Below are positions 31,805 to 41,094 of a stretch of DNA of 64,000 nucleotides, in pieces. A program made the position numbers and the translations under genes. Below the pieces are notes generated by a model. The model had not been told where the DNA came from and made no database searches. It worked only from the letters and a program-made list of their open reading frames with translations. This stretch comes from Microvirga aerophila (GTDB lineage: Bacteria > Pseudomonadota > Alphaproteobacteria > Rhizobiales > Beijerinckiaceae): assembly GCF_003332305.1 (NCBI RefSeq), contig NZ_QOIO01000016.1:1-64000 (forward strand). The letters are read 5' to 3'. Positions within the stretch are counted from its first letter, which is position 1, and each line of letters starts with the position of its first letter.

Positions 31805-31835
31805 ACAAAAAAGCCCCGGCTTCGGGCCGGGGCTT
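31805..31835 (-). terminator. rho-independent terminator of the Bax-inhibitor gene
   Basis: Ten-base stem AAGCCCCGGC/GCCGGGGCTT with a 5-base loop; on the minus strand it is followed by TTTTTTG. It lies 26 bases after the stop of the Bax-inhibitor-1 family gene. Confidence 0.85.
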
Positions 31836-31860
31836 GAAAGGCTTGTTCGTTGTTCCGCCG

Positions 31861-32643
31861 TTACTCGTTGCGGTTGCCCACGAGGGCGAGCAGGAACTGG
31901 AACATGTTGATGAAGTCGAGGTACAGCGTCAGGGCGCCGAACACCGACACCTTGGCGGCCGCCTCACTGTCGTAGTTGCCGTACAGGTACATCTCCTTCA
32001 GCTTCTGCGTGTCGTAGGCGGTGAGGCCCGCGAAGATCAGAACGCCGATCACCGAGATGCCGAACTGCAGCGCGCTCGAGGCCACGAAGATGTTGACGAT
32101 CGAGGCGAGGATCAGGCCGACAAGGCCCATGATCAGGAACGAGCCCATGCCGGACAGGCTGCGGTTCGTGGTGTAGCCCCACAGCGACAGCGCGCCGAAG
32201 GCGGCGGCCGTGATGAAGAACACCTGCACGACGCTCGCGCCGGTGTAGCGGATGAGCAGCGTCGAGAGCGAAGCGCCCATCACCGCCGCGAAGGCGAAGA
32301 AGGTCATGCGCGCCGACGACGCGGACATCCGGTCCATCCGGAACGAGAACAGGAAGATGAAGGCCAGCGGCGCCAGCGCCACCACCCACATCAGGGGCGT
32401 GCCGTAGAGGACGCGTCCGAACTCGGTCAGGTTGACGCCGCCCATGCGGGCGACGGCCTGCGCCGGGTCGCTGGTCACGGCCAGTTGGTTCACCCCAAGG
32501 GCGATCACAGCCGAGATCGCCAGGCCCAGGATCATGTTGTTGTAGACGCCGAGCATGAAGGCGCGCAGGCCCTGGTCGACCTGTGCTGCCGTCCGGGCAA
32601 AGCCGGTGCCAGAGGCGTATTGGTTTTGCTCATACGGTTGCAT
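31861..32643 (-). CDS. Bax inhibitor-1/YccA family membrane protein
   Basis: 260 residues from ATG 32643 with AAAGGA upstream. Seven hydrophobic segments follow a short polar N-terminus; GLRAFMLGVYNNMILGLAISA, MRMTFFAFAA-type segments and the late GLTAYDTQKLKEMY motif with its conserved aspartate are BI-1 family marks. The family acts as a pH-sensitive calcium leak channel in studied members and interacts with FtsH in E. coli YccA. A strong terminator follows. Confidence 0.95.
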   Translation of the reverse strand: MQPYEQNQYASGTGFARTAAQVDQGLRAFMLGVYNNMILGLAISAVIALGVNQLAVTSDPAQAVARMGGVNLTEFGRVLYGTPLMWVVALAPLAFIFLFSFRMDRMSASSARMTFFAFAAVMGASLSTLLIRYTGASVVQVFFITAAAFGALSLWGYTTNRSLSGMGSFLIMGLVGLILASIVNIFVASSALQFGISVIGVLIFAGLTAYDTQKLKEMYLYGNYDSEAAAKVSVFGALTLYLDFINMFQFLLALVGNRNE

Positions 32644-32825
32644 CGGAGTCCTTTCTCGCGGTGTCCCGTGATGTTCCAACAGAGGCTGGACATCAGCCTC
32701 CGACCGCCCTCCCGGGCGACAGATAGAATATGAGATGTCGCCACTGCTTGCGCAAGAGGCAGGGCCAAGCTCGAAGAAGCTTCCCTAACGGCAGGATTGC
32801 GAAAGGGAAACCACCTGTTGGGAGA

Positions 32826-32863
32826 CCGGTTCCGGAGCGATGTGAAAACCGCTCCGGAACCGG
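32826..32863. terminator. 14-bp perfect hairpin downstream of the ABC permease gene
   Basis: CCGGTTCCGGAGCG and its exact complement flank a 10-base loop, eight bases beyond the stop of the minus-strand permease gene. There is no T-run, so it may act as an mRNA 3' stabiliser or a rho-dependent end. Confidence 0.55.
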
Positions 32864-32870
32864 CCCTACC

Positions 32871-35459
32871 TTAGAGATTGCGCAGGTACTGCGCCGGTTT
32901 CTGGCTCAGGATTCGCCAAGTTCCGGTCAATCCGAGGCCCACCGCCACGAACACCGCCAGACCCGAAGCCAGGACCGCGCCCGAGAGATCGAGGGCAAAG
33001 GTCAGGTTCATCACCCGGGTGATGATGAGGTACGACGCAAGGGTCCCGGCCAGGAGCCCAAAGACTGCCGTGGCCAACCCGAGAAGGCCGTATTCCAGCG
33101 CATAGGCCGAAAGCAGGCGGGCGCGGGTGGCTCCCAGGGTCTTCAGCACCACCGCGTCGTAGAGACGGGCCCGGTGACCGGCCGCAAGGGCCCCGGCCAG
33201 AACCAGAAGGCTTGCAATCAGCGCGATGGCGCTTGCGCCGCGGATCGCCATGACGAGCTGCGAGACCACGTCGTTGACCGCCTCCAGCGCGTCCTTGACC
33301 CGCACGCTCGTCACCATGGGAAAGCTTTGGGCCGCGCTGCGCAGGATCTTGGCGTCGGCCGCCGCATCCGAGCCGTTCGGATAGGTGACGGTGGCCAAGT
33401 GCGTGTGCGGCGCGCCCGCGAAGGCGTTCGGGGAGAACACCATCACGAAGTTGATCCCCATGGAGCGCCATTCCACATGGCGCAGGTTGGCGATGGTGGC
33501 CGTGATGTTGCGGCCGAGCACGTTGACGACGATCTCGTCGCCGATCTTGAGGCCCAACCCCTCGGCGACCCTCTGGTCGAAGGAAACGAGCGGCTTGCCG
33601 CGATAATCCTCAGGCCACCACTCCCCTTGCACGATCCTAGAGCCGTCCGGCGGCGCCTTGGCGTAGGTGATGCCGCGATCCCCATCCAGAACCCACGACA
33701 CATCCTCCTGAGCCTTGATCTGGCTGACCGGCAAGCCTCGAAGCGAGACGAGCCTTCCGCGCATCATCGGCACGCGCTCGATCTGCGCGTCGGCCGATTG
33801 CTCTTTCAGGAAGCCTTCGAAGGCGTCGGCCTGAGCGTTGGGAATGTCCAGGAAGAAGAAGCTCGGTGCGCGCTCCGGCAGGGTCTGCTGCAGCTGTTTC
33901 GTGAGGTTGGAATCGATGAGCGCGAGCGTCACCAGAAGCGTGATCCCCAGCCCCAGGGATAGGACGAGCGAGGGCGTCAGCGCGCCGGGCCGGTGGATGT
34001 TGGCAAGCGCCAGGCGCGGGGCCGTGCTCCGGGGGCGCGGCATGCGCCGGGCGAGCGCCATGATGCCGGTCGCCACGAGGCGCAGCAGCACGAAGGAGGC
34101 GGCGGCCGCGCCCACGAACATCAGCGCGATCCTGCGGTCGTAGGCGGCCAGTACTGCAAGCGACACGAGCGCCGCGACCGAAAGCGCGAGCGCCGCCAGA
34201 TAGCGCTTGCGCGGCCAGCGCCGCTCCGGGTCGACCTGATCCCGGAAGAGCCCGGAAACCGGCACGTCATGGGCGCGGCCGAGCGGCGCTAGCGCGAACA
34301 CCAGGGCCGTGAGCACCCCATAGAGCAGCGCCACGCCAAGCTCCGTCCAGGCAAGCGTGGGCTGGATCGGGATCGGCAGGAGATGGCCGAAGAGGCCCGT
34401 GACGATGAACGGCAGCGCCGCCCCGACGCCAAGGCCGATGGCGATGCCGAGGGCTGCGATCATCATCACCTGGGTGAGGTAGAGCAGAACCACTTGGCCG
34501 CCCGGCGCGCCCAGGCTCTTCAGGGTGGCGATGGAGGCGCGCTTGCGGTCCACGAAGCCCCGCACCGCGTTGGCGACGCCCACGCCGCCGACGAGGAGCG
34601 CCGTCAGGCCAACCAAGGTGAGAAATTGCGTGAAGCGCTCGATGTTGCGGGCAAAACGCGGATCGGCGTTGAGGCGGGTGCGGATGTTCCAACCGGCTTC
34701 CGGCAGGACGCGGGCGGCCTCGGCCTCGATCTGTCCCAGCCCCTCCTCGGTGGAGAGGTCCTGGGGCAGGATAACCCGGTAGGTCCAGCGCACGAGGCTG
34801 CCGGGCTGGATGAGGTCTGTCGCACGCACCGCCTCCTGCGAGACCAAGAGGCGCGGACCGAAGCCGATGCCGCTGGCGATCTTGTCGGGTTCCGACACGA
34901 GGGTCGCGCGCAACTCGACGGTCGCGTTGCCCACGGTGACCCGGTCGCCGACCTTGAGGTCGAGGCGCGCCAGGAGGGCGAGATCGGCGGCCGCGCCGTA
35001 CGCGCCGTTGCGCTCGGCAAGCAGATCGGCCGGGCTGAAGGGCGGGTCCGTCTCAAGGGTTCCGACACGCGGATAGCCCGCGTCCACGGCCTTGAGCTCG
35101 ACCAGAGCCGAGCCCTTTTCGCCAGCCAGCGCCATGGCGCGCATGGACGCGATGGAGCTGACCTCGCCCTTGGAGGTGAGGTAGGCCCGCTCGGCTTCGT
35201 TCGCCTCCCGCTGAAGAAGGGAGAAAGCCATGTCGCCGCCGAGGATTCGACGGCCCTCGCGACCGATGCCATCGGTGAGCGAGCGCGACAGGGACGAGAC
35301 TCCCGCAATCGCCGCGACGCCGAGCGCGATGCAGGCGAGAAAAATCCCGAAGCCTTTCAGGCCGCCGCGCAATTCGCGAAGAGCCAGCCGCAGCACGAGG
35401 GGAAGGGACGAGCCGGATGGGGAGCGACCCGGGACCGGGGCCGGAATGGTGCCGTGCAT
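32871..35459 (-). CDS. ABC transporter permease, FtsX-like (YbbP type)
   Basis: 862 residues from ATG 35459 with GAGAAGAGG upstream. An N-terminal membrane helix (GFGIFLACIALGVAAIAGVSSL), a large periplasmic domain, then two FtsX-type four-helix membrane modules (about 255-410 and 740-860) separated by a second periplasmic domain. This is the architecture of YbbP, partner of the ATPase YbbA. The pair may move hydrophobic molecules out of the membrane, but its substrate is not proven. It begins 13 bases after its ATPase gene. Confidence 0.92.
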   Translation of the reverse strand: MHGTIPAPVPGRSPSGSSLPLVLRLALRELRGGLKGFGIFLACIALGVAAIAGVSSLSRSLTDGIGREGRRILGGDMAFSLLQREANEAERAYLTSKGEVSSIASMRAMALAGEKGSALVELKAVDAGYPRVGTLETDPPFSPADLLAERNGAYGAAADLALLARLDLKVGDRVTVGNATVELRATLVSEPDKIASGIGFGPRLLVSQEAVRATDLIQPGSLVRWTYRVILPQDLSTEEGLGQIEAEAARVLPEAGWNIRTRLNADPRFARNIERFTQFLTLVGLTALLVGGVGVANAVRGFVDRKRASIATLKSLGAPGGQVVLLYLTQVMMIAALGIAIGLGVGAALPFIVTGLFGHLLPIPIQPTLAWTELGVALLYGVLTALVFALAPLGRAHDVPVSGLFRDQVDPERRWPRKRYLAALALSVAALVSLAVLAAYDRRIALMFVGAAAASFVLLRLVATGIMALARRMPRPRSTAPRLALANIHRPGALTPSLVLSLGLGITLLVTLALIDSNLTKQLQQTLPERAPSFFFLDIPNAQADAFEGFLKEQSADAQIERVPMMRGRLVSLRGLPVSQIKAQEDVSWVLDGDRGITYAKAPPDGSRIVQGEWWPEDYRGKPLVSFDQRVAEGLGLKIGDEIVVNVLGRNITATIANLRHVEWRSMGINFVMVFSPNAFAGAPHTHLATVTYPNGSDAAADAKILRSAAQSFPMVTSVRVKDALEAVNDVVSQLVMAIRGASAIALIASLLVLAGALAAGHRARLYDAVVLKTLGATRARLLSAYALEYGLLGLATAVFGLLAGTLASYLIITRVMNLTFALDLSGAVLASGLAVFVAVGLGLTGTWRILSQKPAQYLRNL

Positions 35460-35472
35460 GGTTCGCCTCTTC

Positions 35473-36165
35473 TCAAGCGGCGGCGGTGGCCGCATCGGCC
35501 TCGACGCGGCCGGAGCGCAGGCGCACCGTCCGGTCGCACAGACGCGCGAGATTGAGATCGTGGGTGACGAGAACCAGAGTCGAGCCCCGGTCGCGCTTGA
35601 GGGCAAAGAGCAGGTCGATGATGGACTGGCCGGTATTCTCGTCGAGATTACCGGTGGGCTCGTCGGCAACCAGGATCGCCGGATTGGGCACGATGGCGCG
35701 GGCGATCGCCACGCGCTGCTGCTCGCCGCCGGAAAGCTGCGCCGGGTAATGGTGGAGGCGGTGGCCGAGGCCTACCGCCTGCAACTCGGCCTCCGCCCGC
35801 TCGAAGGCCTCGTCCTCCCCGGCAAGCTCCAGGGGCAGCGCCGCGTTTTCGAGCGCCGTCATGGTGGGCACGAGGTGGAAGGACTGGAACACGATGCCGA
35901 TGCGGCGTCCGCGAAAGCGCGCCAAGGCATCCTCGTCGAGGGCGGCGAGATCCGTGCCGTCGACGACGACCCGGCCGGAATCGGGCCGCTCGAGGCCTGC
36001 CATGGTCATGAGGAGGGTAGACTTGCCGGATCCGGACGGACCCACGAGCCCCACGGCCTGCCCGCGACCCACCTCCAGGGAAACCCCTTTCAGAATATGC
36101 ACCCGTGCGGCCCCGCGCCCGAGGCTCAAATCCACATCCTGCAGCGCAATGGCCTTGTCCTGCAT
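35473..36165 (-). CDS. ABC transporter ATP-binding protein (YbbA/LolD-like)
   Basis: 230 residues. Walker A VGPSGSGKSTL, signature LSGGEQQRVAIARA and Walker B ILVADEPTGNLD are intact; the sequence is of the LolD/MacB ATPase class that pairs with FtsX-like permeases. It is the first gene of a two-gene unit and diverges from the TesA-like esterase, exactly as ybbA and tesA are placed in E. coli, which supports the YbbA identification over LolD. Confidence 0.94.
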   Translation of the reverse strand: MQDKAIALQDVDLSLGRGAARVHILKGVSLEVGRGQAVGLVGPSGSGKSTLLMTMAGLERPDSGRVVVDGTDLAALDEDALARFRGRRIGIVFQSFHLVPTMTALENAALPLELAGEDEAFERAEAELQAVGLGHRLHHYPAQLSGGEQQRVAIARAIVPNPAILVADEPTGNLDENTGQSIIDLLFALKRDRGSTLVLVTHDLNLARLCDRTVRLRSGRVEADAATAAA

Positions 36166-36243
36166 GCCCTAACACCCGATCTGTTGGGAAGATTTCCGCC
36201 GAGACCCCTAAGCCTCGCTCGAACACATATGGGAAGCATATCG

Positions 36244-36906
36244 ATGAAGCGCCAATCCGGCTCGTTCATGACGATCATATTTGCGTGTGCGGCCGCGCTG
36301 GCGGCCATGATCGTCCCCCTGGATGCGCCCCTGGCGCAGCAGAACCCCATTCGCCTCGTGGCGTTCGGCGACAGCCTGACGGCGGGATACGGGCTTTCGC
36401 AGGAAGCCGCCTTCCCGGCGGTGCTGGAAAGGGCCCTGAAGGCCAAAGGCTACAAGGTCGAGATCACCAACGCGGGCGTGTCCGGCGACACGGCGACCGC
36501 GGGCCTCGACCGCCTCGACTGGTCCGTTCCCGATGGGACCGACGGGGTGATCGTGGAGTTTGGCGCCAACGACATGCTGCGCGGGGTCGATCCGGCGGTT
36601 CCCCGCCGCGCCATCGAGACAATCGTGACGCGGCTGAAGGCGCGGGGCATTCCGGTGATGCTCGCGGGCATGTATGCGTCGCGCAACCTGGGGCCGGACT
36701 ACATCCAGAAATTCGACGGGCTCTATCAGGACATTGCGAACAGGCACGGGCTTGTGCTCTATCCCTTCTTCCTGGACGGCGTCGCCGGCGAACGGTCCCT
36801 CAACCTCCAAGATGGCATCCATCCGACCGCCAAGGGGGTGGAGATCATCGTGGCGCGCATCCTTCCCACCGTCGAGAAATTTCTCGCCACCCTGTCCCAG
36901 CGCTGA
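36244..36906 (+). CDS. tesA: arylesterase / lysophospholipase, SGNH family (TesA-like)
   Basis: 220 residues from ATG 36244, where GGAAG precedes by nine bases; an ATG 15 bases earlier is the alternative. A signal peptide ending APLAQQ sends it to the periplasm. SGNH blocks are all visible: VAFGDSLTAGYG (Ser), AGVSGDTA (Gly), EFGANDMLRG (Asn), DGIHPTAKG (Asp/His). The family hydrolyses thioesters, aryl esters and lysophospholipids. Divergent from the YbbA/YbbP-like ABC genes. Confidence 0.93.
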   Translation: MKRQSGSFMTIIFACAAALAAMIVPLDAPLAQQNPIRLVAFGDSLTAGYGLSQEAAFPAVLERALKAKGYKVEITNAGVSGDTATAGLDRLDWSVPDGTDGVIVEFGANDMLRGVDPAVPRRAIETIVTRLKARGIPVMLAGMYASRNLGPDYIQKFDGLYQDIANRHGLVLYPFFLDGVAGERSLNLQDGIHPTAKGVEIIVARILPTVEKFLATLSQR

Positions 36907-36969
36907 CGCCGTTCAGCGTCTTCCTCTCGCCTGAACGCGGCGGATGCTTTTCGCCGCGAGGAGCCCGCC

Positions 36970-38016
36970 ATGGAATATCGCCGTCTCGGCCAAACGGATC
37001 TCAATGTCAGCCTCATCTGCCTCGGAACCATGACCTGGGGGCAGCAGAACACCGAGGCGGACGGCCACGCGCAGATGGACTACGCCCTCGACCAGGGCAT
37101 CAACTTCTTCGACACGGCCGAGCTCTATTCGATCCCGCCCAAGCCTGAGACCCAAGGGTCGACCGAGCGAATCATCGGCTCGTGGTTCAAGTCGCGGGGC
37201 AAGCGCGACAAGGTCATCCTGGCGTCGAAAGTGGTGGGGCGCTCCGAGAACACCTGGTTCCGGGAGGACGGCTCCCCGGCCGAACTCTCCCGCGTCCAGA
37301 TCGAGGAGGCGGTGAACAAGAGCCTGAAGCGGCTTCAGACGGATTACATCGACCTCTACCAGATCCACTGGCCCGACCGCCCCATGCCCTGGGGCTCGAA
37401 CCCGACGATCTACCACCACAAGGAAGCGGATTTTCATCCGATCCAGGAAACCCTCGAGATCATGCGCGATCTCGTGAAGGCCGGAAAAATCCGCCACCTC
37501 GGTCTTTCCAACGAGAGTGCCTGGGGGGCGATGACGTTCCTCAAGGGAGCGGAAGCCGACCGGACCCTGCCGCGGGTCCAGACGATCCAGAACGCCTACA
37601 ACCTCCTCAACCGCACCTACGAGGTGGCGTTGGCCGAGGTGAGCATGCGCGAAGGCGTGGGGCTTCTGGCCTATTCGCCGCTGGCGCAGGGCTACCTGTC
37701 TGGCAAATATCTCGATGGCGCACGCCCTGCCGGCGCCCGCACGACCCTGTTCAAGCGCGGCCAGCGCTATGAGACCCCGGGCGCCGAGGAGGCCATCCGC
37801 AAATACGTCGCGCTCGCCCGCGAGGTCGGCCTCGATCCCGCCCAGATGGCGCTGGCCTTCGTCAACGCTCAGCCCTTCGTGCATTCCACGATCATCGGCG
37901 CGACCACCATGGAGCAGCTGAAGACCGACATCGCGTCCGTGGACGTCAAAATCACGCCGGACCTGGAGGAGCGGATCAACGCGATCCACCTGAAGCACTG
38001 CAATCCCTGCCCCTAA
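36970..38016 (+). CDS. NADP(H)-dependent aldo/keto reductase, Tas-like
   Basis: 348 residues, ATG preceded by GAGGAG. The AKR tetrad is present: Asp and Tyr in FFDTAELYS, Lys in ILASKVVG, His in DLYQIHWPDR. The long sequence QIHWPDRPMPWGSNPTIYHH and the C-terminal STIIGATTMEQL match the Tas/YajO branch. It reduces aldehydes or ketones; the natural substrate is unknown. A strong hairpin follows the stop. Confidence 0.93.
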   Translation: MEYRRLGQTDLNVSLICLGTMTWGQQNTEADGHAQMDYALDQGINFFDTAELYSIPPKPETQGSTERIIGSWFKSRGKRDKVILASKVVGRSENTWFREDGSPAELSRVQIEEAVNKSLKRLQTDYIDLYQIHWPDRPMPWGSNPTIYHHKEADFHPIQETLEIMRDLVKAGKIRHLGLSNESAWGAMTFLKGAEADRTLPRVQTIQNAYNLLNRTYEVALAEVSMREGVGLLAYSPLAQGYLSGKYLDGARPAGARTTLFKRGQRYETPGAEEAIRKYVALAREVGLDPAQMALAFVNAQPFVHSTIIGATTMEQLKTDIASVDVKITPDLEERINAIHLKHCNPCP

Positions 38017-38025
38017 ACGCCCCGG

Positions 38026-38056
38026 CGGATCCCTCCTCCTTGCGCGGAGGGATCCG
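38026..38056 (+). terminator. 11-bp hairpin after the aldo/keto reductase gene
   Basis: CGGATCCCTCC and GGAGGGATCCG pair around a 9-base loop, 10 bases after the stop. No T-run follows, so intrinsic termination is likely but not certain. Confidence 0.5.
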
Positions 38057-38258
38057 AGCGCGCCCAAGCCGAAGCGCTCGACCCCTCGGTCGTGCTCGCT
38101 GGCCGACCCGCTCCCAATCAACCTCCTGTGGACAGCGGCTCCTGCGGCATCCTCGATCCGGAACCAACTGGGTTGTTGATCGTCTGATTCTTCATCTTGT
38201 GGGCGCGGTCCTGCCGGTCCCATGATGTGTTCAGTTCCGCTAGGCCAGGAGGTGCGAC

Positions 38259-38795
38259 ATGCCACGCCTGTTCACCGGCATCGAGATCCCCGCCGATATC
38301 GGCCTTCAACTCTCGAGCTATCGCGGCGGGTTGCCCGGAGCGCGCTGGATCGATCCCGAGAATTACCACATCACCTTGCGGTTCATCGGCGACATCGACG
38401 AGCGCACCGCCGGCGACGTGTTCTCGATCCTGGGAGATAGCCGAAGGCGCGATCCGGTCACCATCACCATCGACAGCCTCGACACGTTCGGCGGTGGGCG
38501 GCCGCGGGCGGTTTTCGCCCGGGCCAACGGCAACGGCGTGCTGGCCGACCTGCAATCGGAGCAGGAGCGCCTGGTGCGCCGGATCGGCCTGCCGCCGGAA
38601 AAGCGCAAGTTCACGCCGCACGTGACCCTGGCCCGTCTGCGGGACGCCTCCCCGATCGACGTGGCGGATTATTTCGCCACCCGAGGGCGCTTCCCGAAGC
38701 TGACCTTCACGGCGCGCCGTTTCGTGCTGTACTCAGCCCGCGAATCGGTGGGCGGCGGTCCCTACGTGGTGGAGGCGGCCTACCCGCTCGGTTAG
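38259..38795 (+). CDS. thpR: RNA 2',3'-cyclic phosphodiesterase ThpR
   Basis: 178 residues. Two HxTx catalytic motifs, HITL near residue 41 and HVTL near residue 124, define the 2H phosphoesterase (LigT) family; the start MPRLFTGIEIP is typical. It opens 2',3'-cyclic phosphates on RNA ends and can join 2'-5' ends in vitro. AGGAGG lies just upstream of the ATG. Confidence 0.95.
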   Translation: MPRLFTGIEIPADIGLQLSSYRGGLPGARWIDPENYHITLRFIGDIDERTAGDVFSILGDSRRRDPVTITIDSLDTFGGGRPRAVFARANGNGVLADLQSEQERLVRRIGLPPEKRKFTPHVTLARLRDASPIDVADYFATRGRFPKLTFTARRFVLYSARESVGGGPYVVEAAYPLG

Positions 38796-38832
38796 GCTCC
38801 GGCAGGCCTCGACGAAACGGCCAAGGTTGGCT

Positions 38833-39432
38833 ATGCCTGCCGTTATGTCGTTGCTCATCTTCGTCACCCATCCCGAGGTTGTCATCGATCCGCTGGTGCC
38901 CGTTCCCCAGTGGCCCCTCAACGAGATCGGACGCGCCCGCATGGAGGGTTTCGCCGAGTCCCTCGTGGGCAGGAACGTATCCGCGGTCTACGCCTCCACC
39001 GAGCGCAAGGCCATGGATGGGGCGGAGATCGTCGCGGAGCACCTCGGCCTGCCCTACCGGACCGCGGAGGACCTGAGCGAGAACGACCGCTCGGCCACCG
39101 GCTATATCGCACCGCCGGAATTCTGGGAGGTCGTCCGGGAGGTCTTTGCAAACCCGACGAAGAGCATTCGCGGCTGGGAGCGGGCGATCGATGCGCAGAC
39201 CCGGATCGTGGGAGCGGTGACGCGCATCGCCAGGGAGGAGCCGACCACCGGCGACATCGTCATCGTGTCCCATGGGGGCGTCGGCAGCCTGCTCACGGAT
39301 CATCTCCAGAAGGTGGAGATCGGCCAGGGCAGCCGTCCGTCCCATCCTGGCGGCGGCTGCTACCTTGTCATTGAACGCCAGTCTTTCACGCTTGCGAGAG
39401 ACTGGCGGGTGATTGAGGATGTCGCCCTTTAA
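38833..39432 (+). CDS. histidine phosphatase family protein, atypical motif
   Basis: 199 residues from ATG 38833 with AAGG six bases upstream. The branch-2 layout is clear: an N-terminal strand ending FVTHPEV with His13, WPLNEIGRARM, YASTERKAMDGAEI and a second histidine in IVSHGGVG. The arginine of the usual RHG motif is replaced by Thr12, so catalysis may be weak or altered; this variant seems to be shared by an alphaproteobacterial subgroup. The substrate is unknown. It starts 37 bases after thpR on the same strand. Confidence 0.82.
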   Translation: MPAVMSLLIFVTHPEVVIDPLVPVPQWPLNEIGRARMEGFAESLVGRNVSAVYASTERKAMDGAEIVAEHLGLPYRTAEDLSENDRSATGYIAPPEFWEVVREVFANPTKSIRGWERAIDAQTRIVGAVTRIAREEPTTGDIVIVSHGGVGSLLTDHLQKVEIGQGSRPSHPGGGCYLVIERQSFTLARDWRVIEDVAL

Positions 39433-39467
39433 ACCGCCCCTCCCGAAGACAGGCCGGCCCGACGCCG

Positions 39468-39597
39468 CCTCATCCTGAGAGGCCGCCTCCGACCTCCTCC
39501 TGAGGAGCCACGCAGTGGCGTCTCGAAGGAAGGTCCAGAGAGTGCTGGAGACGCCCTCGTGCTTCGAGACGGCGCTGCGCACCTCCTCAGCATGAGG
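39468..39597. repeat. dispersed intergenic repeat with terminal inverted repeats
   Basis: About 130 bases bounded by CCTCATCCTGAG and CTCAGCATGAGG (one mismatch), with internal stretches such as GTCTCGAAGGA and CTTCGAGAC that also pair. The whole 39433-39718 gap contains no gene. This pattern is a familiar short intergenic repeat of Hyphomicrobiales genomes; only one copy is in the window. Confidence 0.6.
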
Positions 39598-39718
39598 GCT
39601 GCGTGGGGCGCTTTTCCCTCTATGAGTCAGCCTCCCAGGGCGGGACAGGAGGTCTACTCAAGACTCCACAGAACCGACGTTTGGTGTAACAGATCGGCGG
39701 CCACAAAATCGGCCGGGG

Positions 39719-40728
39719 ATGGGAATGACCAGCAGCAAGAGCATCGCGCGACTGGCGCCGGGACTGGCCCTTTGTGGCGCGATTACCCTTGTGGCCGTAG
39801 GCCTTCAGGCCCTGGAAGAGCATTGGGCGGGCCGGCCCTACCTTGAAGTCCTCGTCCTTGCGATCCTGTTCGGACCGCCTGGACGCCGGGCAGCCGCTGG
39901 ATGCCCGGGATCGGCTTGAGCGCCAAGACGCTTCTGGAAGTCGCCGTGATGCTGCTCGGCGCCTCGATCAGCGTTCAGGCCATCGCCGAGGCGGGGCTTG
40001 ATCTGGTTCTCGGCATCGCCCTGGTGGTGGCATTGGCGATCGGCGCGAGCTACGGCCTGTGCCGATTGCTGGGATTGCCTTATCGCATGGCCGTGCTGGT
40101 GGCCTGCGGCAACTCGATCTGCGGCAACTCCGCCATTGCGGCGGTGGCTCCGGTGATCGGCGCGCGGCCCGAGGATGTGGCGTCCTCCATCGCCTTCACG
40201 GCAATTCTCGGCGTCATCGTCGTGCTGTCCTTGCCGCTTCTGGTGCCGCTCCTTGGCCTTTCGGCTACGCAATACGGCGTGCTCGCGGGACTGACTGTCT
40301 ATGCCGTGCCGCAGGTTCTTGCCGCCACGCTGCCGGTCGGAATGCTGAGCGCCCAGATCGGCACCCTCGTCAAGCTCGTGCGCGTCCTGATGCTGGGGCC
40401 GGTCGTGGTCGTGCTGTCTCTCTTGGCTGGCCGGCAGGCGGGAGCAAAGCCCCGCTTTTCCCTCAACCGGTTCGTGCCCTGGTTCATCATCGGCTTCGTG
40501 GGCCTCGCGGCCCTTCGTTCCCTCGGCCTCATCCCGGACGCCGCCTTGAGCGCCATCCTGCCCGCCGCCAAGGTCCTGACGATCCTGTCCATGGCGGCCT
40601 TGGGTCTCGGCGTGGACCTTAAGGCCCTCGGGCGGGTCGGCGGCCGGGTGACCCTTGCGGTAAGTCTTTCGCTCGTCGTCCTCATGGGGATCAGCCTCGC
40701 GCTCATTCGGCTGCTCGGCGTTCAATGA
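39719..40728 (+). pseudogene. yeiH: YeiH/UPF0324 family putative sulfate exporter, frameshifted
   Basis: A membrane protein broken near 39872-39874. The first frame gives MTSSKSIARLAPGLALCG...LEVLVLAILFG; the other gives TAWTPGSRWMPGIGLSAKTLLEVAVMLLGA and continues through CGNSICGNSAIAAVAPVI and about nine membrane helices to a normal end. Adding one base after the TTCGG restores a ~336-residue protein of the expected length. It is either a single-base sequence error or a null allele. YeiH proteins are proposed anion (sulfate) exporters, without firm proof. Confidence 0.82.
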
Positions 40729-40788
40729 GGTCTTGAAACCGTCACGGCCGGGCCAATCACTATGGGAACGTCACGAAGAAAGATCCCC

Positions 40789-41094
40789 ATGAAGACCTTG
40801 AGCCCCTCCGAACGCGCCGAAATCCTGCCCTCCCTCGACGGCTGGAGCCTTGTCGAGGACCGCGACGCCATCCGCAAGCGATTCGTCTTTGAGGATTTCA
40901 ACGCCGCCTTCGGCTGGATGACCCGGGTGGCGCTGGCGGCCGAGACGATGAATCACCACCCGGAATGGTCCAACGTCTACCGCAGCGTCGACGTCACGCT
41001 TTCGAGCCACGACGCCCGGGGCCTGACCCGGCGCGACGTGGAACTGGCGCAGCGCATGGACCAGTTTGCCTCAGGAATCACGCGCGATGCATGA
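40789..41094 (+). CDS. phhB: 4a-hydroxytetrahydrobiopterin dehydratase (PhhB)
   Basis: 101 residues from ATG 40789 with GAAAGA upstream. It dehydrates pterin-4a-carbinolamine, recycling the pterin cofactor. The motif [32 protein letters not shown] is the complete active-site region with its histidines. No phenylalanine hydroxylase is near, so its partner is elsewhere or it serves a moonlighting role. Its last codons overlap the start of the next gene by eight bases. Confidence 0.95.
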   Translation: MKTLSPSERAEILPSLDGWSLVEDRDAIRKRFVFEDFNAAFGWMTRVALAAETMNHHPEWSNVYRSVDVTLSSHDARGLTRRDVELAQRMDQFASGITRDA

